A stretch of 64,000 nucleotides of DNA, taken from positions 1 through 64,000 of the forward strand of contig CAOLHI010002128.1 in assembly GCA_948474755.1 (NCBI GenBank). Direction: 5' to 3'. The translations under genes and the position numbers were made by a program. Source of the stretch: Ctenosaura bakeri (lineage: Eukaryota > Chordata > Lepidosauria > Squamata > Iguanidae). Positions within the stretch are counted from its first letter, which is position 1; every line of letters starts with the position of its first letter. Positions 10,150-21,564 of this stretch are shown here, in pieces. The notes under the pieces were generated by a model. That model had not been told where the DNA came from and ran no database searches. It worked only from the letters and a program-made list of their open reading frames with translations.

Positions 10150-10546
10150 CTGAGGGTCATATGGGAGAGGAACTATAATAACTACCCAATATATATATTA
10201 TGAATGTAGTCCACTGCTCAGTTTTAAAAATGGCATCATGCCTTTAAGGCTGAAAAATATAAACCCAGACTGGGTTATGGCCATTTTGTTGCTAGCAGCT
10301 TGATGTTGATTCATTGAGAAAGGGAGAGAGGAAAAGGCAAGAAGAGAGGGAAGGATGAGGAAAGGAAACTAAAAAGAGATGTTAAGACTGAATAGCATAA
10401 TCATAATACAAGCTTCCCCCACTTATCTGACAGGATAGGGACTAGAACACTGTCAGAAAACAGAATTGTTTGAAAAGAAGAATCCATGTGCTATACAGGA
10501 GGAAGCATGAAGGACTTACAGAAACTCACTTGTTACTGATTGTGTG
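10150..10546. other. Unique intronic sequence
   Basis: Purine-rich (GAGAGAGGAAAAGG) around 10320-10370; otherwise nothing recognised. Confidence 0.4.
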
Positions 10547-10548
10547 TA

Positions 10549-11190
10549 CAGTGTGACCTCCTTATCCATGGATTCATTATCCACTGATTCAGTCATCCGC
10601 GGTTGGCTCCCTGCTGCTGCCATCTCAGTGGCAGTGGGCGGGAGAGAAGCAAGAAGCGCAGCATTGCGCCCCTCGCCACCTCTTGCCCCTTGCCCCAGAT
10701 GGAGCACCCTGGTGGCGGGCAGGAAAGGGGCGAGAGGCACACAATCATGCCCCTTGCCTCCTCCTGCCCCCCAGGCCCGATCGCAGTGGGGGAGGGCAGG
10801 AAAGAGGCGAAGGGCATGCAATCTCATCCCTCTCCTCCTCCTGCCCCTCGCTCCAGGCCTGATCGCTGTGGTGTCATGCAGGAAAGAGTTGAGAGCCATG
10901 CGATTGCCCCCCTCACCTCCTCCTGCCCCTTGCTCTGGGCCGGATCACTGTGGTGGCAGGCAGGAAAGAGGCGAGAGGCACATGATCACACCCCTTGCCA
11001 CCTCCTGCCCCTTCCCTGGTTCGATCGTGGTGGCAACAGGCAGGAAAGGAGCAAGGAACACGATCCCACCTCCTCCTTACCTTGATCAGTGAGGGGCAGG
11101 CAGGAGAGAGGACTTTTGCTCCTATCTGCGGATTTCAGTATCTGCAGGCCCCCCAAGAACCAATTCCCTGCAGATATGAGGGTCCTACTG
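10549..11190. mobile_element. Tigger-like non-autonomous element with internal minisatellite
   Basis: The left end CAGTGTGACCTCCTTATCCA and the right end (reverse complement CAGTAGGACCCTCATATCTG) are imperfect inverted repeats of Tigger/pogo type, flanked by TA on both sides (10547-10548, 11191-11192). The interior of about 460 bases is an array of about seven units of roughly 80 bases, each with a GGCAGGAAAGxGGCGAGAGGCA-like start and a CCTCCTGCCCC-like segment. Long open frames here are by-products of the array. No transposase. Confidence 0.8.
10636..11110. repeat. ~80-base minisatellite inside the Tigger-like element
   Basis: The motif GCAGGAAAG or a variant recurs near 10636, 10716, 10795, 10877, 10959, 11040 and 11097, giving a period of about 80 bases. 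Units are GC-rich and diverged from each other. Confidence 0.85.
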
Positions 11191-11192
11191 TA

Positions 11193-12989
11193 TGCCTGTT
11201 GCAGAGTCTCTCAAGTGGCTTGGCACCTTTTTCTCCCTCTCAGTTTGCTTTGCAAGCAGCACATGTAGTTCCAAGTGAGTCTCCATGGGCAAGAAGAACT
11301 GATGAAAGAGCAGAACTCCCCTCAAATTAATGGAACTTGTCCTTAATTTGGAAGCATCAAAAGAGTGAGTTATCTGACAGCAGGGCATCAAAAGGTGGAG
11401 TCTTCCTGTCTATTTTTATTAATGGCTCTCAGAGTAGCTTATATTAAAATCCATCATGAGGGTGTTTTAGAGACTGTGAAATGTAATAGAGGATAATTTT
11501 TTTTAAAAAAAATAATCAATTCATAAGCAAGACATCACCTCAGGATGTCTCCTGACCTTGCATTTTGTGCTGCTTTCCATGTTTTGGCTTAGTAATATTT
11601 CGTGTACATTTTTAACTTAAAGACAATTGTCAAGCCTTCACAGAATATGTAACTGATATTTTCATGACTGAAGAGATGTACAATCCTGTTCTTTTTTCTC
11701 TATAACTAGGAAGTTTGAATCTAGTGGAACACTGATTTCTGTAAGTTGCTGGGAGTGATGATGCATTAGTTTTTTAAATGTTACTACTCTGCTCTCACTG
11801 CAGTTCTTCAATTGTTGGTCAGTATTGGAACTGTAGAAAACAGTTGTAAGCGTAGTGTAAAAGACTTTCTTTAGACTCTAAAGTTTAGAGAACTTTGGTG
11901 CTTGGTGGAATTGACAGTACTACATTAATCAATTTCAGGATGTGGCAGTACATCAGATGAGGCATGTGTGAAAACCAGAGTTTAATGAAAGATTCAACTC
12001 TTTTTCAGTGGCCAAAAAGGGCCAGAAAAAGAACGCTGTGCCTGGTGATGTGATTTACGTGGATTGCTAGGCATGGAGGGTAGAAAACATGAAAAGCACT
12101 GATGTCATCTTAGACCACAGTTGGTGTCATCTTTATATAGTTATGTTGGTGGAAGTGGCTTATTTTTGGAATATGATATTCTTATGACCCTGTGGGTAGC
12201 TGTAATAGCTTGTTGGGCAATGGGGAAAAATGAGTCCATGCCATCTATGAAAGTAGTCCAAAATGGGTAATGATGAGTTGGCCAACCACTGTGTCAGAAC
12301 AAGCACTTCAGCACTCTATAAGTGTAATGGAGATTTCAACTAACTTGCTCTTCAGAGGCTTAAATAAAAATATTTTTCAAAAAAGCACTGGGTTTGTTTG
12401 TTTGGATAAACTGGATTGAATTGCTACAAGTCCTGTTGTTGAAGACATCTGTTCCTTCCACAGACCTTTCCTGTGTATACATTACAAAGGAAGGTGATGC
12501 ACAGGAAAGTAATATCGTAGGGCACAACACCGCTAACTTTATTTGACTAAACTTAAATTGAAATATTGGGGCTAAAGAAAAAGTGTTGAGATTTGGAGTT
12601 TTGCAGCTCTGGTTGGATGTTAACAACAGAAGATCCTTAGAGTAAATTCATTCAAATAGTCACCTAAATGATTATTTTACCTTATGGGCAAAAGCTTAGT
12701 TTGAACCAGACTGTATATTTTTTGTGATCAAGTCTGCATTATCTCTCCAAACTCCCATTATGGAAAGAGCTTCCAGCTCCCCACTTTTGTGGCCCAGTTT
12801 CTGCTAGGCTTTCTCTGTTCAGTTGCATACCACCTTAAACACTCTCATTTAAGAATATGAAGAGATTGATATGTCTGTTTTCAAAATGATTTTGGTGTCC
12901 ACAACAGTGTTTTTACTCTTGTTTTGACATGTGGGGTGCTTGGAGTCAAACTGCTTGAAAAATTAATCTAACTTGAGAAGCTGAAAGTT
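11193..12989. other. Unique intronic sequence
   Basis: No repeat or exon recognised. Low-complexity A/T runs only. Confidence 0.45.
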
Positions 12990-13203
12990 TACATGCCTGT
13001 TGTGCTGTTTCTGGTTTAGAGTGACCCTATCATAGGGTTTTATTCACAAGATTTGTTCAGATCTAGTGTACCATTTCCCTCTTCTGGGCTGAGACAGTGT
13101 GACTAACCCAAGACCACCTAGTGGGTTCCCATAGCTGAGCAGGAATTCAAACCCTGGTCTCCCAGATTCTTAGCCCAACACTCATGCTGCTACAGCATGC
13201 AAG
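12990..13203 (-). mobile_element. Sauria-type SINE, reverse strand
   Basis: The tail (TGCTGTTTCTGGTTTAGAGT, GACCCTATCATAGGG) comes first and the complement of the tRNA head (AACCCTGGTCTCCCAGATTC, CAACACTCATGCTGCTACA) last, with GACCACCTAGTGGGTTCCCA in the body. It is diverged but complete. Confidence 0.8.
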
Positions 13204-14018
13204 CCCTCTGACATGTTGTACGCGTAGTTAACATGCCACTACACTAAGAATGTAAATATTTGCTGATTTCAGTCTCTCACACAAGAACATACTGCTGTGT
13301 GAGATTATGATAGTTTCAATGTATTTTCCCTTAGCTTATTTGCACTTTAGGACTGTTTTTGAAAGAAAAAAAATCACAAAGTGTTTTTTGCTATTGCTTC
13401 TGGTGACTAAAAAAGCAGAAGAGCAGGACAAATCTCATGGTGATTGACAGATTTTTTACTGGAGTATTTTGACATTTATGACACCTTTTTTGATTGAGAA
13501 GAAGAACATTTGTGCTTATTTTTTATGTCCCTACTGTGTTCTAGATAACACCTATACTTAAAAGCCTATAAATCTACACAAAGTACACTGAAATGCTATA
13601 TAGTGTTGTCTTGCTGAGATCTGTTTTTTAATTACAAAAAAAAAAGTGTCAGTGTTAATTTGAAGAGTTAGTGCACCCTATCTTTGGAAAGTGTGTACAG
13701 TAGTCGTGCTTTATTCTGTAAATGGGTAGAAAATGTAATAACAGAAGCAGAAATAACATGGAAGGAGTAGAGATAGGCTCAGACAGAAGAAAAAAAAGAG
13801 CCAATTTTTTGTTCATATGCATGTATGAAATGAAATAAGCTGCCCAGGTAAGACTTGCATAAGTAGACGAAAACATTTTGAACCTTCTAGATACCACTTA
13901 ACGTAATCTTCCAAAATACCTTCAGGGATTATCTTTTCCCCCACCAAACTCCATATTTTTTAGAATTTCCATTTTGCTAGCCAAACTTATGGATCATTCC
14001 TTAAAAAAAAACATGCAG
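13204..14018. other. Unique intronic sequence
   Basis: Nothing recognised. Confidence 0.45.
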
Positions 14019-14215
14019 AGAGTGGCTAGTGCGGTGTAGCTATTTGCACATTGGAGTTTGACTTTGGAGACAGGGTTCAATTATCTGCTCAGCCACGGGA
14101 ACCCACTGGGTTACCTTGGGTACGTCATACGCTCTCAGCCTCAGAAAACCCCACCTTAGGGTGGCCATTAGTCAGAAATATCTTGAAGGTACACACAAAA
14201 ACAAAAACAACACAG
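14019..14215 (+). mobile_element. Sauria-type SINE, + strand
   Basis: The head GAGAGTGGCTAGTGCGGTGT is a degenerate tRNA box A region. CAGGGTTCAATTATCTGC is the box B region. GGGAACCCACTGGGTTACCT is the body, and GTCAGAAATATCTTGAAGG plus an ACAAAAACAAAAACAACA run is the tail. Confidence 0.8.
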
Positions 14216-14759
14216 AGTAGCTGGTGAGGGAAACTTGTTTGCTGTCCCCCTTTCTCTTTGTTTTTCTGTTCATGCAAGGGCAGTAAAGGTTTCTGGACAG
14301 CTACAGTAAGGTCAGTTAGAGTTTAACCTTTATTGCATTGTTTATTGCAGACGGGCTGCTGTCACCAGGCTCTGAAAGTCTGTATTTTTCTAGCCTTTCT
14401 TCACAATCCTCCCAGTGCTGATGCTGCTAAACACCTTCCATCTAGACAGAATGCAAAAAAGAAAAGGAGAGCTGGACAGGCATAAAAAAATGATAAAAAG
14501 GAGTTTCACTGTCAGAGATTCTGCTAGCTGAGGTATGCCTGTTCTGGAAACATACAGAACGTTTGTTTTCCAGCATTTCTAGAAAGAAAACAAATTGGGC
14601 AACAGCTGCCACTCATTTACGGTTTCTACATACCCCATCACTTTGGGCACACACTCTACATAATGAAATTTTCTTGCTTTGCTTGGATAAGTCTCAGCTG
14701 CGGAGTTTTGATTATTTATTTTGCATCTCATTTTTTAAATATTTAACATCCTGTTTTTA
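14216..14759. other. Unique intronic sequence
   Basis: Nothing recognised. Confidence 0.4.
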
Positions 14760-15060
14760 AAACAATTTTAAAAAATTATATACCATTTTCCTCTCAGTGC
14801 TGGGACCAAGGTGATCCACAATTTAATTAAAACACAATAAGTTACATTAATAAAATAAAATTAAACAGGGTTAACCATATAAAAACAGTAATCAAATTAA
14901 TTTTAAAAAACAGACAGCTGGAGAAGGCTACAATATTAATCCTTTCAATGGTCCTTTCTGCCACAGCCAGTCAGTTACGAAAGACCTGCCTAATTAGAAG
15001 TGTTTTTGTCTGGAAGAACGGAATCCAATTCCAGTCTGCATTGGCAGTGTTTCCTTGAGC
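14760..15060 (-). mobile_element. Probable L2-type LINE 3' end, reverse strand
   Basis: The reverse strand near 14970-15040 reads a KTLLIRQVFRN-like peptide comparable to the L2 terminus KTFLFQQAF. The part from 14760 has the ATACCATTTTCCTCTCAG plus ATTAAAACACAATAA look of a LINE 3' untranslated end. Highly diverged. Confidence 0.45.
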
Positions 15061-15081
15061 AGGTGGTAGCTTAGCGTTTCT

Positions 15082-15304
15082 AGGCCCATTCACACTACAC
15101 AATTATAGCACTGCTATTCTACTTGGAACTGCCACAGTCCCATCCTATGGAATCCTGGGATTTGCAGTTTAGGAGGGGCATGTAGAATTCTCAGCCAAAG
15201 ACCCTAGTCCCTTACCAGATTACAAACCCCAGGATTCCATAGGATGCAGCCATGGCAGGTCAAGTGAAATGATAGGACTATAACTATATAGTGTGAATAG
15301 GCTC
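15082..15304. mobile_element. Palindromic MITE (CACTACATAATTATAGCACT family), copy 2
   Basis: The left end AGGCCCATTCACACTACACA pairs with the right end ATATAGTGTGAATAGGCTC. Interior arms CCATCCTATGGAATCCTGGG and CCCCAGGATTCCATAGGATG are also complementary, so the whole element is close to a palindrome. Confidence 0.75.
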
Positions 15305-17007
15305 TCCCCATAAAGAGGCAGTGATTACCTTCCAGTTCATGAAACCATCCTTGTGAAGAGAGGGCGGTTTCTGGAAACTGCTCTGTACAGTATTATTCCT
15401 TCTTAGTGATATGAACAAATTCTATGATTCTTCCTCTCCTATACCAAAGCTTGGTATCATCCTGCACACATTGAGTTTGAAGCTGGAGCTCACAACCCCT
15501 CTGCCCAACATTGTGCTGTACAATTTTTGATGTCTGTGGGATATTTAGCATAGGCAGCTTGTTCGGGATGGGAAGAAAGGAGACAAACAAGGATTCTTGC
15601 ACTCTTGGGGCATGACTAGAAAAGCTTATGTGCTATTTCTCAAGGGACACATTACTTTTCAAGAACGGTGATTGAAATATACTTTTATTGCTGCTACCAC
15701 CACTACTATTGTAGTGGGAGGAGGATAGTATAAATTACTGACTTTCAGATCGGGAGGTCACTTTGTACAGTTGCATTTTTTATTTTGGCAGCTGCTTTCT
15801 GATCTAATAAATACGTAGTTTCTGCATTATTATAAAGAAGTGGCTGGTTTCTTTCAGTGTAACACTGGAACAATAAAGGTGTGACTGCATATGGCTTTCA
15901 ACTGAGCACAGTGTCCATTCTTTGTTTTTATTTTTATATTTTCACAGTTTTGCTCTTATTTACTGAGATGGTATCCACGCAATTATAATCAGCTCTATTA
16001 TCTTTGATGATCAGCTTCATCAGAGAAAGGATCACAAATTCATCTTTATGGGCTCACTTGGAACACCAGGTTCTAGGATCTTTCCAGTTGCCTATGTAGA
16101 AATATGACAATCGGATAAACTCTCTTCAGATAATAGATAAAAATTACATGACAGCATGCTCCAAATTACAAATCTTACCACTTTGATAGCATATATTTTT
16201 TACACCTGTTGATGGTTTCAGAAAGGTTAGTGTGTTTTGGTGTATAGCAAGGACACTCTATTCTGAGGAATTATCATTTAGAGTTTGCTGTGACATTTTT
16301 GCCAGGTATTTGGCTGATCATTCACTTTGTGTTGAATACCAAAGCTGGATAATAATCTAGGCTAGAGTTGTCAAAGGCATTTGTTGTTTGGCTGTTGCTT
16401 CAGTCAGTCTGACATTGGAGCCCATGAGGACATGCAAGGGCAGATGGAGCTTGTATCTCCTGAAGCCATTCTGGGAAAATGAATCCGATTCTGATAAGTA
16501 TAGTCAGTGCTTCATCTGGCAAGAGATGACTTTTCATTGTAGTAAGGAGGTATCCTTTGTTTCTTTATACAATTTATTAGATAGCACTCCAAATTAAGAA
16601 ATCATCTTTGTGATGGTCATAAGCAATTCTTTAGGGGAGAGCTTCCTGAGCACATGTTGTGGAGCACTTTCATGAACAAAGAAACATCCTTCTCTTATTT
16701 CACCTTAACTGTCACCGTGATTATGAGAAAGATGGGTTTCATAACCCTGGTAGACCTTCTTTTCCAGGAGATTAATAGGAGAATTTTTGTATATAGATAC
16801 TTCTGTATTTCCCAGTTGTTGCTGTCATTATGAACCACAATACATGGATAGGTCATTTAATCTGGTTGACATTTAGAGGGCACACCCTAATGTACCCATA
16901 GATGTCCATGACACAGATTATTTTCTGAAATGATTCAAATACAGGGATTTTTAAAATATTTCCTCTGTTATCTGATGTCTTGTTTGAAGCCTTTACATTA
17001 GTGTTTT
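15305..17007. other. Unique intronic sequence
   Basis: No repeat family or exon recognised across this 1.7 kb. Confidence 0.45.
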
Positions 17008-17450
17008 ATTTATTAGTTGTTCAATTTATATCTTACTTTTCTGTATAAAAGATGCACTCAAAGTGGGTAATAGTGATAAATAAGACAAAAATAAACACAA
17101 TATACAGACAATTTAAAATCTGTGAATAAAGAGAAACTAAACACAAATTGTGAATGCTCCTCTGAATATGCCTGTCTCAATAAAAAGGTCTTACTGGTAC
17201 TACTGGCAAAAGGACACCAGCGAGTGGGCCAACCTAGCTTTTGTTGGCTGGATGTTCCAAAGCCTGGGATCACCCATGAACCTCTGATGATGCTGAGACC
17301 AGGGGATGGGCTCCCTGAAAATATTAAGGTCTGAGAAGTCTCGTAAGGTTGAAGGTAATTTTTCAAACTGCCTGCCCTCAAGTTGTATAGATTATTATAG
17401 CACATGACCAGCGCTTGAAATGTTGGTAGCATAACTCTATGCTTCCTGGT
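17008..17450 (-). mobile_element. L2-clade LINE 3' end, reverse strand
   Basis: GTTCCAAAGCCTGGGATCAC followed by CCATGAACC is the complement of the L2 RAFSVAAPRLWN-like codons. AAAAAGGTCTTACTGGTAC is the complement of the KTF-type end. The 5' part (17008-17110) is 3' untranslated sequence. Degenerate. Confidence 0.6.
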
Positions 17451-17544
17451 TAAAACTCACTCCTTCAGTTCTTTCCAGCCTTGATTCAGGTCTGGAAGCA
17501 TCCTTGCTTATTTTAGTAAAGAGAATCTATATCTGTTTGTTCTG

Positions 17545-17858
17545 CTGGATCACTCAATGGCATTTGATACTGTACGTCATACTATCCTTCTGGGCCATTT
17601 AGCTGCTGTGGGACTTAAGGCCAATGTTCTGCAGTTTGTTTGTTTGTTTGTTTGTTTATTTTGACTGAACATTTCCGGAAGGTGGTGCTGGGAGACTGAT
17701 GTCCAACTTGGTGGTTATTAGTCTGTATGATTCCTCAAGGCTCAATACTATTCCCTGTGCTTTTAGGAATCTCTGAGAAACTGCAGTTCTGAGATGGAGT
17801 CTCACTTCAGTGCTGGTGATTACTCTGTCCCTCTTTTACAACTGAGGTAAAGGAGGCT
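17545..17858 (+). mobile_element. L2-clade LINE, reverse transcriptase remnant (part 1)
   Basis: GGCATTTGATACTGTACGTC encodes AFDTVR of the catalytic motif A. CCGGAAGGTGGTGCTGGGAG (RKVVLGD) follows. A TTTG microsatellite (17633-17660) interrupts it. It is an old copy, broken by the 5S SINE next to it. Confidence 0.75.
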
Positions 17859-18093
17859 TAAATACCCTAAAGGCACCAGATCCCATCTGATCTTGGAAAC
17901 TAAGCAGGATGAGCTTTGGTTAGTACTTAAATGGGAGACTGCCAGCAAATATCAGGTGCTATAGGCACCTGAACTGTAGGAACTGGCAAAACCACCTTTG
18001 AGTATTCCTTGTTTTTTAAAAAAAACCTCTATGAAATTCATGAGGTTGCCATAAGTCAACAGATGACTTGAAGGCACATACACATGTACACAC
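17859..18093 (+). mobile_element. 5S-rRNA-derived SINE with Bov-B-like tail
   Basis: 17865-17968 matches vertebrate 5S rRNA almost throughout: GATCCCATCTGATCTTGGAA, ACTAAGCAGG (box A), GGTTAGTACTTAAATGGGAG (intermediate element into box C) and CAGGTGCTATAGGC. The tail GGTTGCCATAAGTCAACAGA then TGACTTGAAGGCACATAC is the same Bov-B-like tail as on the tRNA SINEs. It is flanked by a perfect 10-base target duplication AAAGGAGGCT (17849-17858 and 18094-18103). It sits inside the L2 remnant, so it is younger. Confidence 0.93.
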
Positions 18094-18103
18094 AAAGGAG
18101 GCT

Positions 18104-18392
18104 GTTGATATCCTGAGTTGTTCTCTAGATGCAGTGAAGTACTGAATGTAGCTTAGTAAATTGAGACCTAGTCCAGACAAGACAGAGGTTCCACTGATTA
18201 GCTGGAAAGCCAACCTGCTATTAGAACTACAGCCTGTTCTGAATGGAGTATCACCCCTCTGAAAGGCCATATTCAAAGCTTAAGAATACTCTTGGAGCCA
18301 ACATTACTCCCTGATGGTCAGGTGGCTGCTGTGGGCAGAATTGTGTTTTGCCCAGCTCTGACTGGTGTGCATGCTGCACTGTTTCTTAGGGA
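18104..18392 (+). mobile_element. L2-clade LINE remnant (part 2)
   Basis: CCTAGTCCAGACAAGACAGA (NPDKTE-like) continues the L2 reading after the SINE. GCCCAGCTCTGACTGGTGTG corresponds to the AQLRLVR-type block. Confidence 0.7.
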
Positions 18393-19197
18393 CGGTGGTT
18401 ATGTGCTCAGGGCCTCCTCTTGCCAATAAGACCCCAACACTCATAGCTTTTTTTGGCACAAGGCAGGAGACAACTTTTATTGGTTACAGCTTCACACAAG
18501 CTTGGCACACACATCAGTCTGGTGTAAACCAAACTTGCCTGTTAATTGATGAATAGAGCCTCAGACCCATGTGCCAGGTATCACCAGAATGAGTAGTAGA
18601 GTGAGTAGAGATCCACATGGACAGATGCCATTGCATGGTTTCCACCTGACTCCAGGGGGTGCAAGGGAGGCACTACCTCCTGAGCTGGATGTGACCATCT
18701 CTACCTACGCACACCACATATCCCTTAATGGGACCCCATACCATATTACTGTCCAAATAGTCCCTGAAAAATGATGCTGTGTATCTGAATCCAGTGCCAA
18801 ACTATCAAAAAAGTTGTGACAAAGTAAGGATGGAATTTTATCAGACAACATTACATGAGTCAGATGCCCAGAACAACAACTTTGATAGAGGGTAGGTGGG
18901 TAGGAACAAAGCTCCAAGGAAGAGCTGAAGCTGGAAAACGTCGAGGAGCTTGATATATATTCCCCTGTCAGCTGGAGTGAAATCCACATCCAGCTCACTT
19001 TGGCTTGAGCAGCCAGCCAATGAATTCAGACCTCAGGTTTAAAATAATTTGCTGGTGGTTCCTGCTTCCTCCCAAAGTCTGCACCGGGCCATGTAGTCTC
19101 ATGGGAAGAAGATGCTGAAATGCCACCATCCTGATGATGCCCAGGCTCTCCCTCTGCTCAAAGCCACAAATTCCCTATGTGGTAAACTGCTTAAAGC
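18393..19197 (-). mobile_element. LTR-like insertion inside L2, reverse strand
   Basis: About 0.8 kb of foreign sequence separates two adjoining L2 blocks. On the reverse strand it can be bounded TGAGCTTTAAG...CCCTGAGCA, i.e. TG...CA, and carries AATAAA within CCAATAAAAGTTGTCTCCTG (18465-18484 on +), as in the R region of a long terminal repeat. A TATA-like AATATATATC lies upstream in that orientation (18951-18960). No primer site, coding region or clear target duplication was found, so it could be a solo LTR of an endogenous retrovirus or LTR retrotransposon, or something else. Confidence 0.35.
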
Positions 19198-19770
19198 TCA
19201 TGTGGCCACAGTGATTTATAGCTTAATTATCAGCTGACTCGGTTACTGTAATTTGCTTTATGGAGGTTGCCTATGAAATTTTTAGGAAACTACATCTAGT
19301 TCAAAATGCACCAGTCAGACTGTTATCTACATATTGCTGGCCTTGTACAGGTTCCTTTGGCTTTCAGCTCATGGTACTGCTTTTGACCTCCAAGGTCCTA
19401 AAGAGCTTGCAACCAGTATGTCTGAAAGTCTGCCTCCACCAATACAAGCCCTCCCAGAATCTGTAACCCTTATTAGAGGCCCTGTTGTGTGTGCATTCAC
19501 CTCTTGAAGCTAGGTTGGTAACTACATGAGAGAAAGAGCTTTTGCAGTAGCAGCACCTACAATTTTGGAACTCCCTACCCGGGGAAGTCAGGCTGGCTCC
19601 ATCCCTTTGTAGCTTTTGGCAGGTAGCCCAGACTGTGCTGTTTTGTACGGCTTCTTAAATAGTTTAGCTGTGTGTTTTAAGGACTTTTAAAAATGATTTT
19701 ATCTTGTGTTGTTCTAAGTTTTAATCTGCTGTACATTGCCTTGGGGACCCAAATACAAATGCCTTGAAAA
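19198..19770 (+). mobile_element. L2-clade LINE remnant (part 3, 3' end)
   Basis: L2 resumes with CATGTGGCCACAGTGATTTA (ATV-type block). It continues through CTAGTTCAAAATGCACCAGT (LVQNAP) and TTTTGGAACTCCCTACCCGG (WNSLP), and ends in a 3' untranslated tail with CATTGCCTTGGGGACCCAAA. Confidence 0.75.
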
Positions 19771-21279
19771 ACAAATATAATTAACAGAGAAACAAACATT
19801 GCGAAGCTGATTGCAGACACACGTAGTGACATTTGCCCAACAAAAGAAAAGGTGTTCATGTCATCTATCAATGGCATAATTTTGTTTTCTTTTTCTGAAC
19901 TTTGACTTTCACTGCATTTATAAAGAGCCTATACATGCCTGCTCAGATTATAAGTTCCTTTGTGTTCAGTGAGGACCTGTTTTCAGATAAACGTGTAAGA
20001 ATAAAAAGCCATGGGATGCTCCAGAACCAAATGAGATGATGGCCTCCTCCTCCTCTTCCTCTATTATTCCTGCTACTTCTATTGCTACTATTTCCAACTC
20101 TATGGTTTTATGGTTTGTGTTTACATATTATTAAGATAGCAGTGTTACAGTAATCTATAGTAATCCATACTCTATAGTCTGTATATTACTCTGGAATGTA
20201 GGGATTTCCCTGCTTTTTTTCTTCTATGAAAAATTCATATTAAAATCTGCTTTCTCTGCTGTTATTTTATCACACAGTTTTGGAAGAACTGGATGCCACT
20301 TCCGCTCAGATTGTTTAATAGTGGCTCACAAATTTTACTTAAAACCAATAACAGCACGTTTTTAATAAGAAACGTGAAATCTTGCTTTTATCAGGTGTAC
20401 CAATATAGTTCTTACATTGCTGGCAAAAACCATACCAGCAGACCTTGCTGTAGGTTTCTCCTACATTTGTAGTCTTTTAATAGAACAGCACACAATATTC
20501 TCTCCCCCCAGAAAACCCTACATAATATAGACTATGTCCCTTATCTGTCATATGTAATTTTAGTCGAAATGATTTTGGATACCTTCAAAGCACCTGTGAT
20601 GAGTCCAAAGCACAGGTTAGCTGAGGAAAGACATCTGAGCACTGTGTTCCTTTATCAAGTTGCCCTTTCTTTTCTTTTAGCTCCAGCTGACCAAGCTTGT
20701 TTCCAGGTCAGCTGCAGCCTGTACAAAAGAGTAGGCTGACACATCATAGGATTGCTGGCTTTGCATCTCATCCAGTGCTGCTGTGTTAGCAGCCGCTCAG
20801 GTCAGGTAGACCCAGGTTTCAGTGAAGGCTACCACAGATACCTGAAAACATCCTGAGACTGCAACCTGTGGAGCTATTTTAAGCTTGTGTGTTTTAATGA
20901 AATTCTGTAGGTTCTAAACAGAGGATTGTGACTCTCTTTCCAATTTAAGAACAGGGGTCATGTATCTAAGGTGACAGAGAATAATTTTAATGCATGGTTG
21001 AATTCACTTCTGGCATTTAACAAATAATTAACACTTCCTTCCTGGATTATTTCAATGCTACCTTTTATGTAATCAGATTTTGTAGTTAGATGATCAGTGC
21101 CCACAGAAATGCAATCAATCAAAACAAGGGTCCAAATTAATCTTGATGTTGTTAATTGTTAGGATCATCCTGTCATTACTTATTTTGTCACAGTAAGGAG
21201 CAAGTGTACAAGTAGACAATTCTCCCTAATCTGGTAGTGGCAGAAAATGTTCTTCTGTGATAATATTTTCTCTGGGAAT
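19771..21279. other. Unique intronic sequence
   Basis: No repeat family or exon recognised. Confidence 0.45.
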
Positions 21280-21564
21280 CTTCTGGAGGATGGAGCAAGT
21301 TTGTTTTCTGCTGCTTCAGAGACTAAGACAAAGAGCAGTGGCTTCAAACTACAGGAAAAGAAATTCCGCCTAAATATTAGAAAGAACTTCTAGTTTGACA
21401 GTGGAAGGAGCTGCCTCAGAGTGTGGTGGAGTCTCCTTCTTTGGTGGTTTTTTAAACAGAGGCTGGATTGCCATGGGAATGCTTTGATTGTGAATTCTGC
21501 ATGGCAAGGAATTGGGACTCAGTGGTCCTTGTGGTCTCTTGCAACTCTGTGATTTTATGATCTC
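21280..21564 (+). mobile_element. CR1 LINE 3' end
   Basis: AGTTTGTTTTCTGCTGCTTC (LFSAAS), GAGTGTGGTGGAGTCTCCTT (VVESP) and TTTTTTAAACAGAGGCTGGA (FKQRLD) are CR1 ORF2 end codons. The tail is TGATTTTATGATCT. Confidence 0.88.

Noticed and set aside
10516..11330. Overlapping open frames up to 182 codons
   Set aside because: They follow the 80-base GC-rich minisatellite inside a Tigger-like element, occur on both strands and have no family resemblance.
17862..17968. Possible 5S rRNA gene
   Set aside because: It is the head of a SINE: it continues into a Bov-B-like tail and is bounded by a 10-base target duplication.
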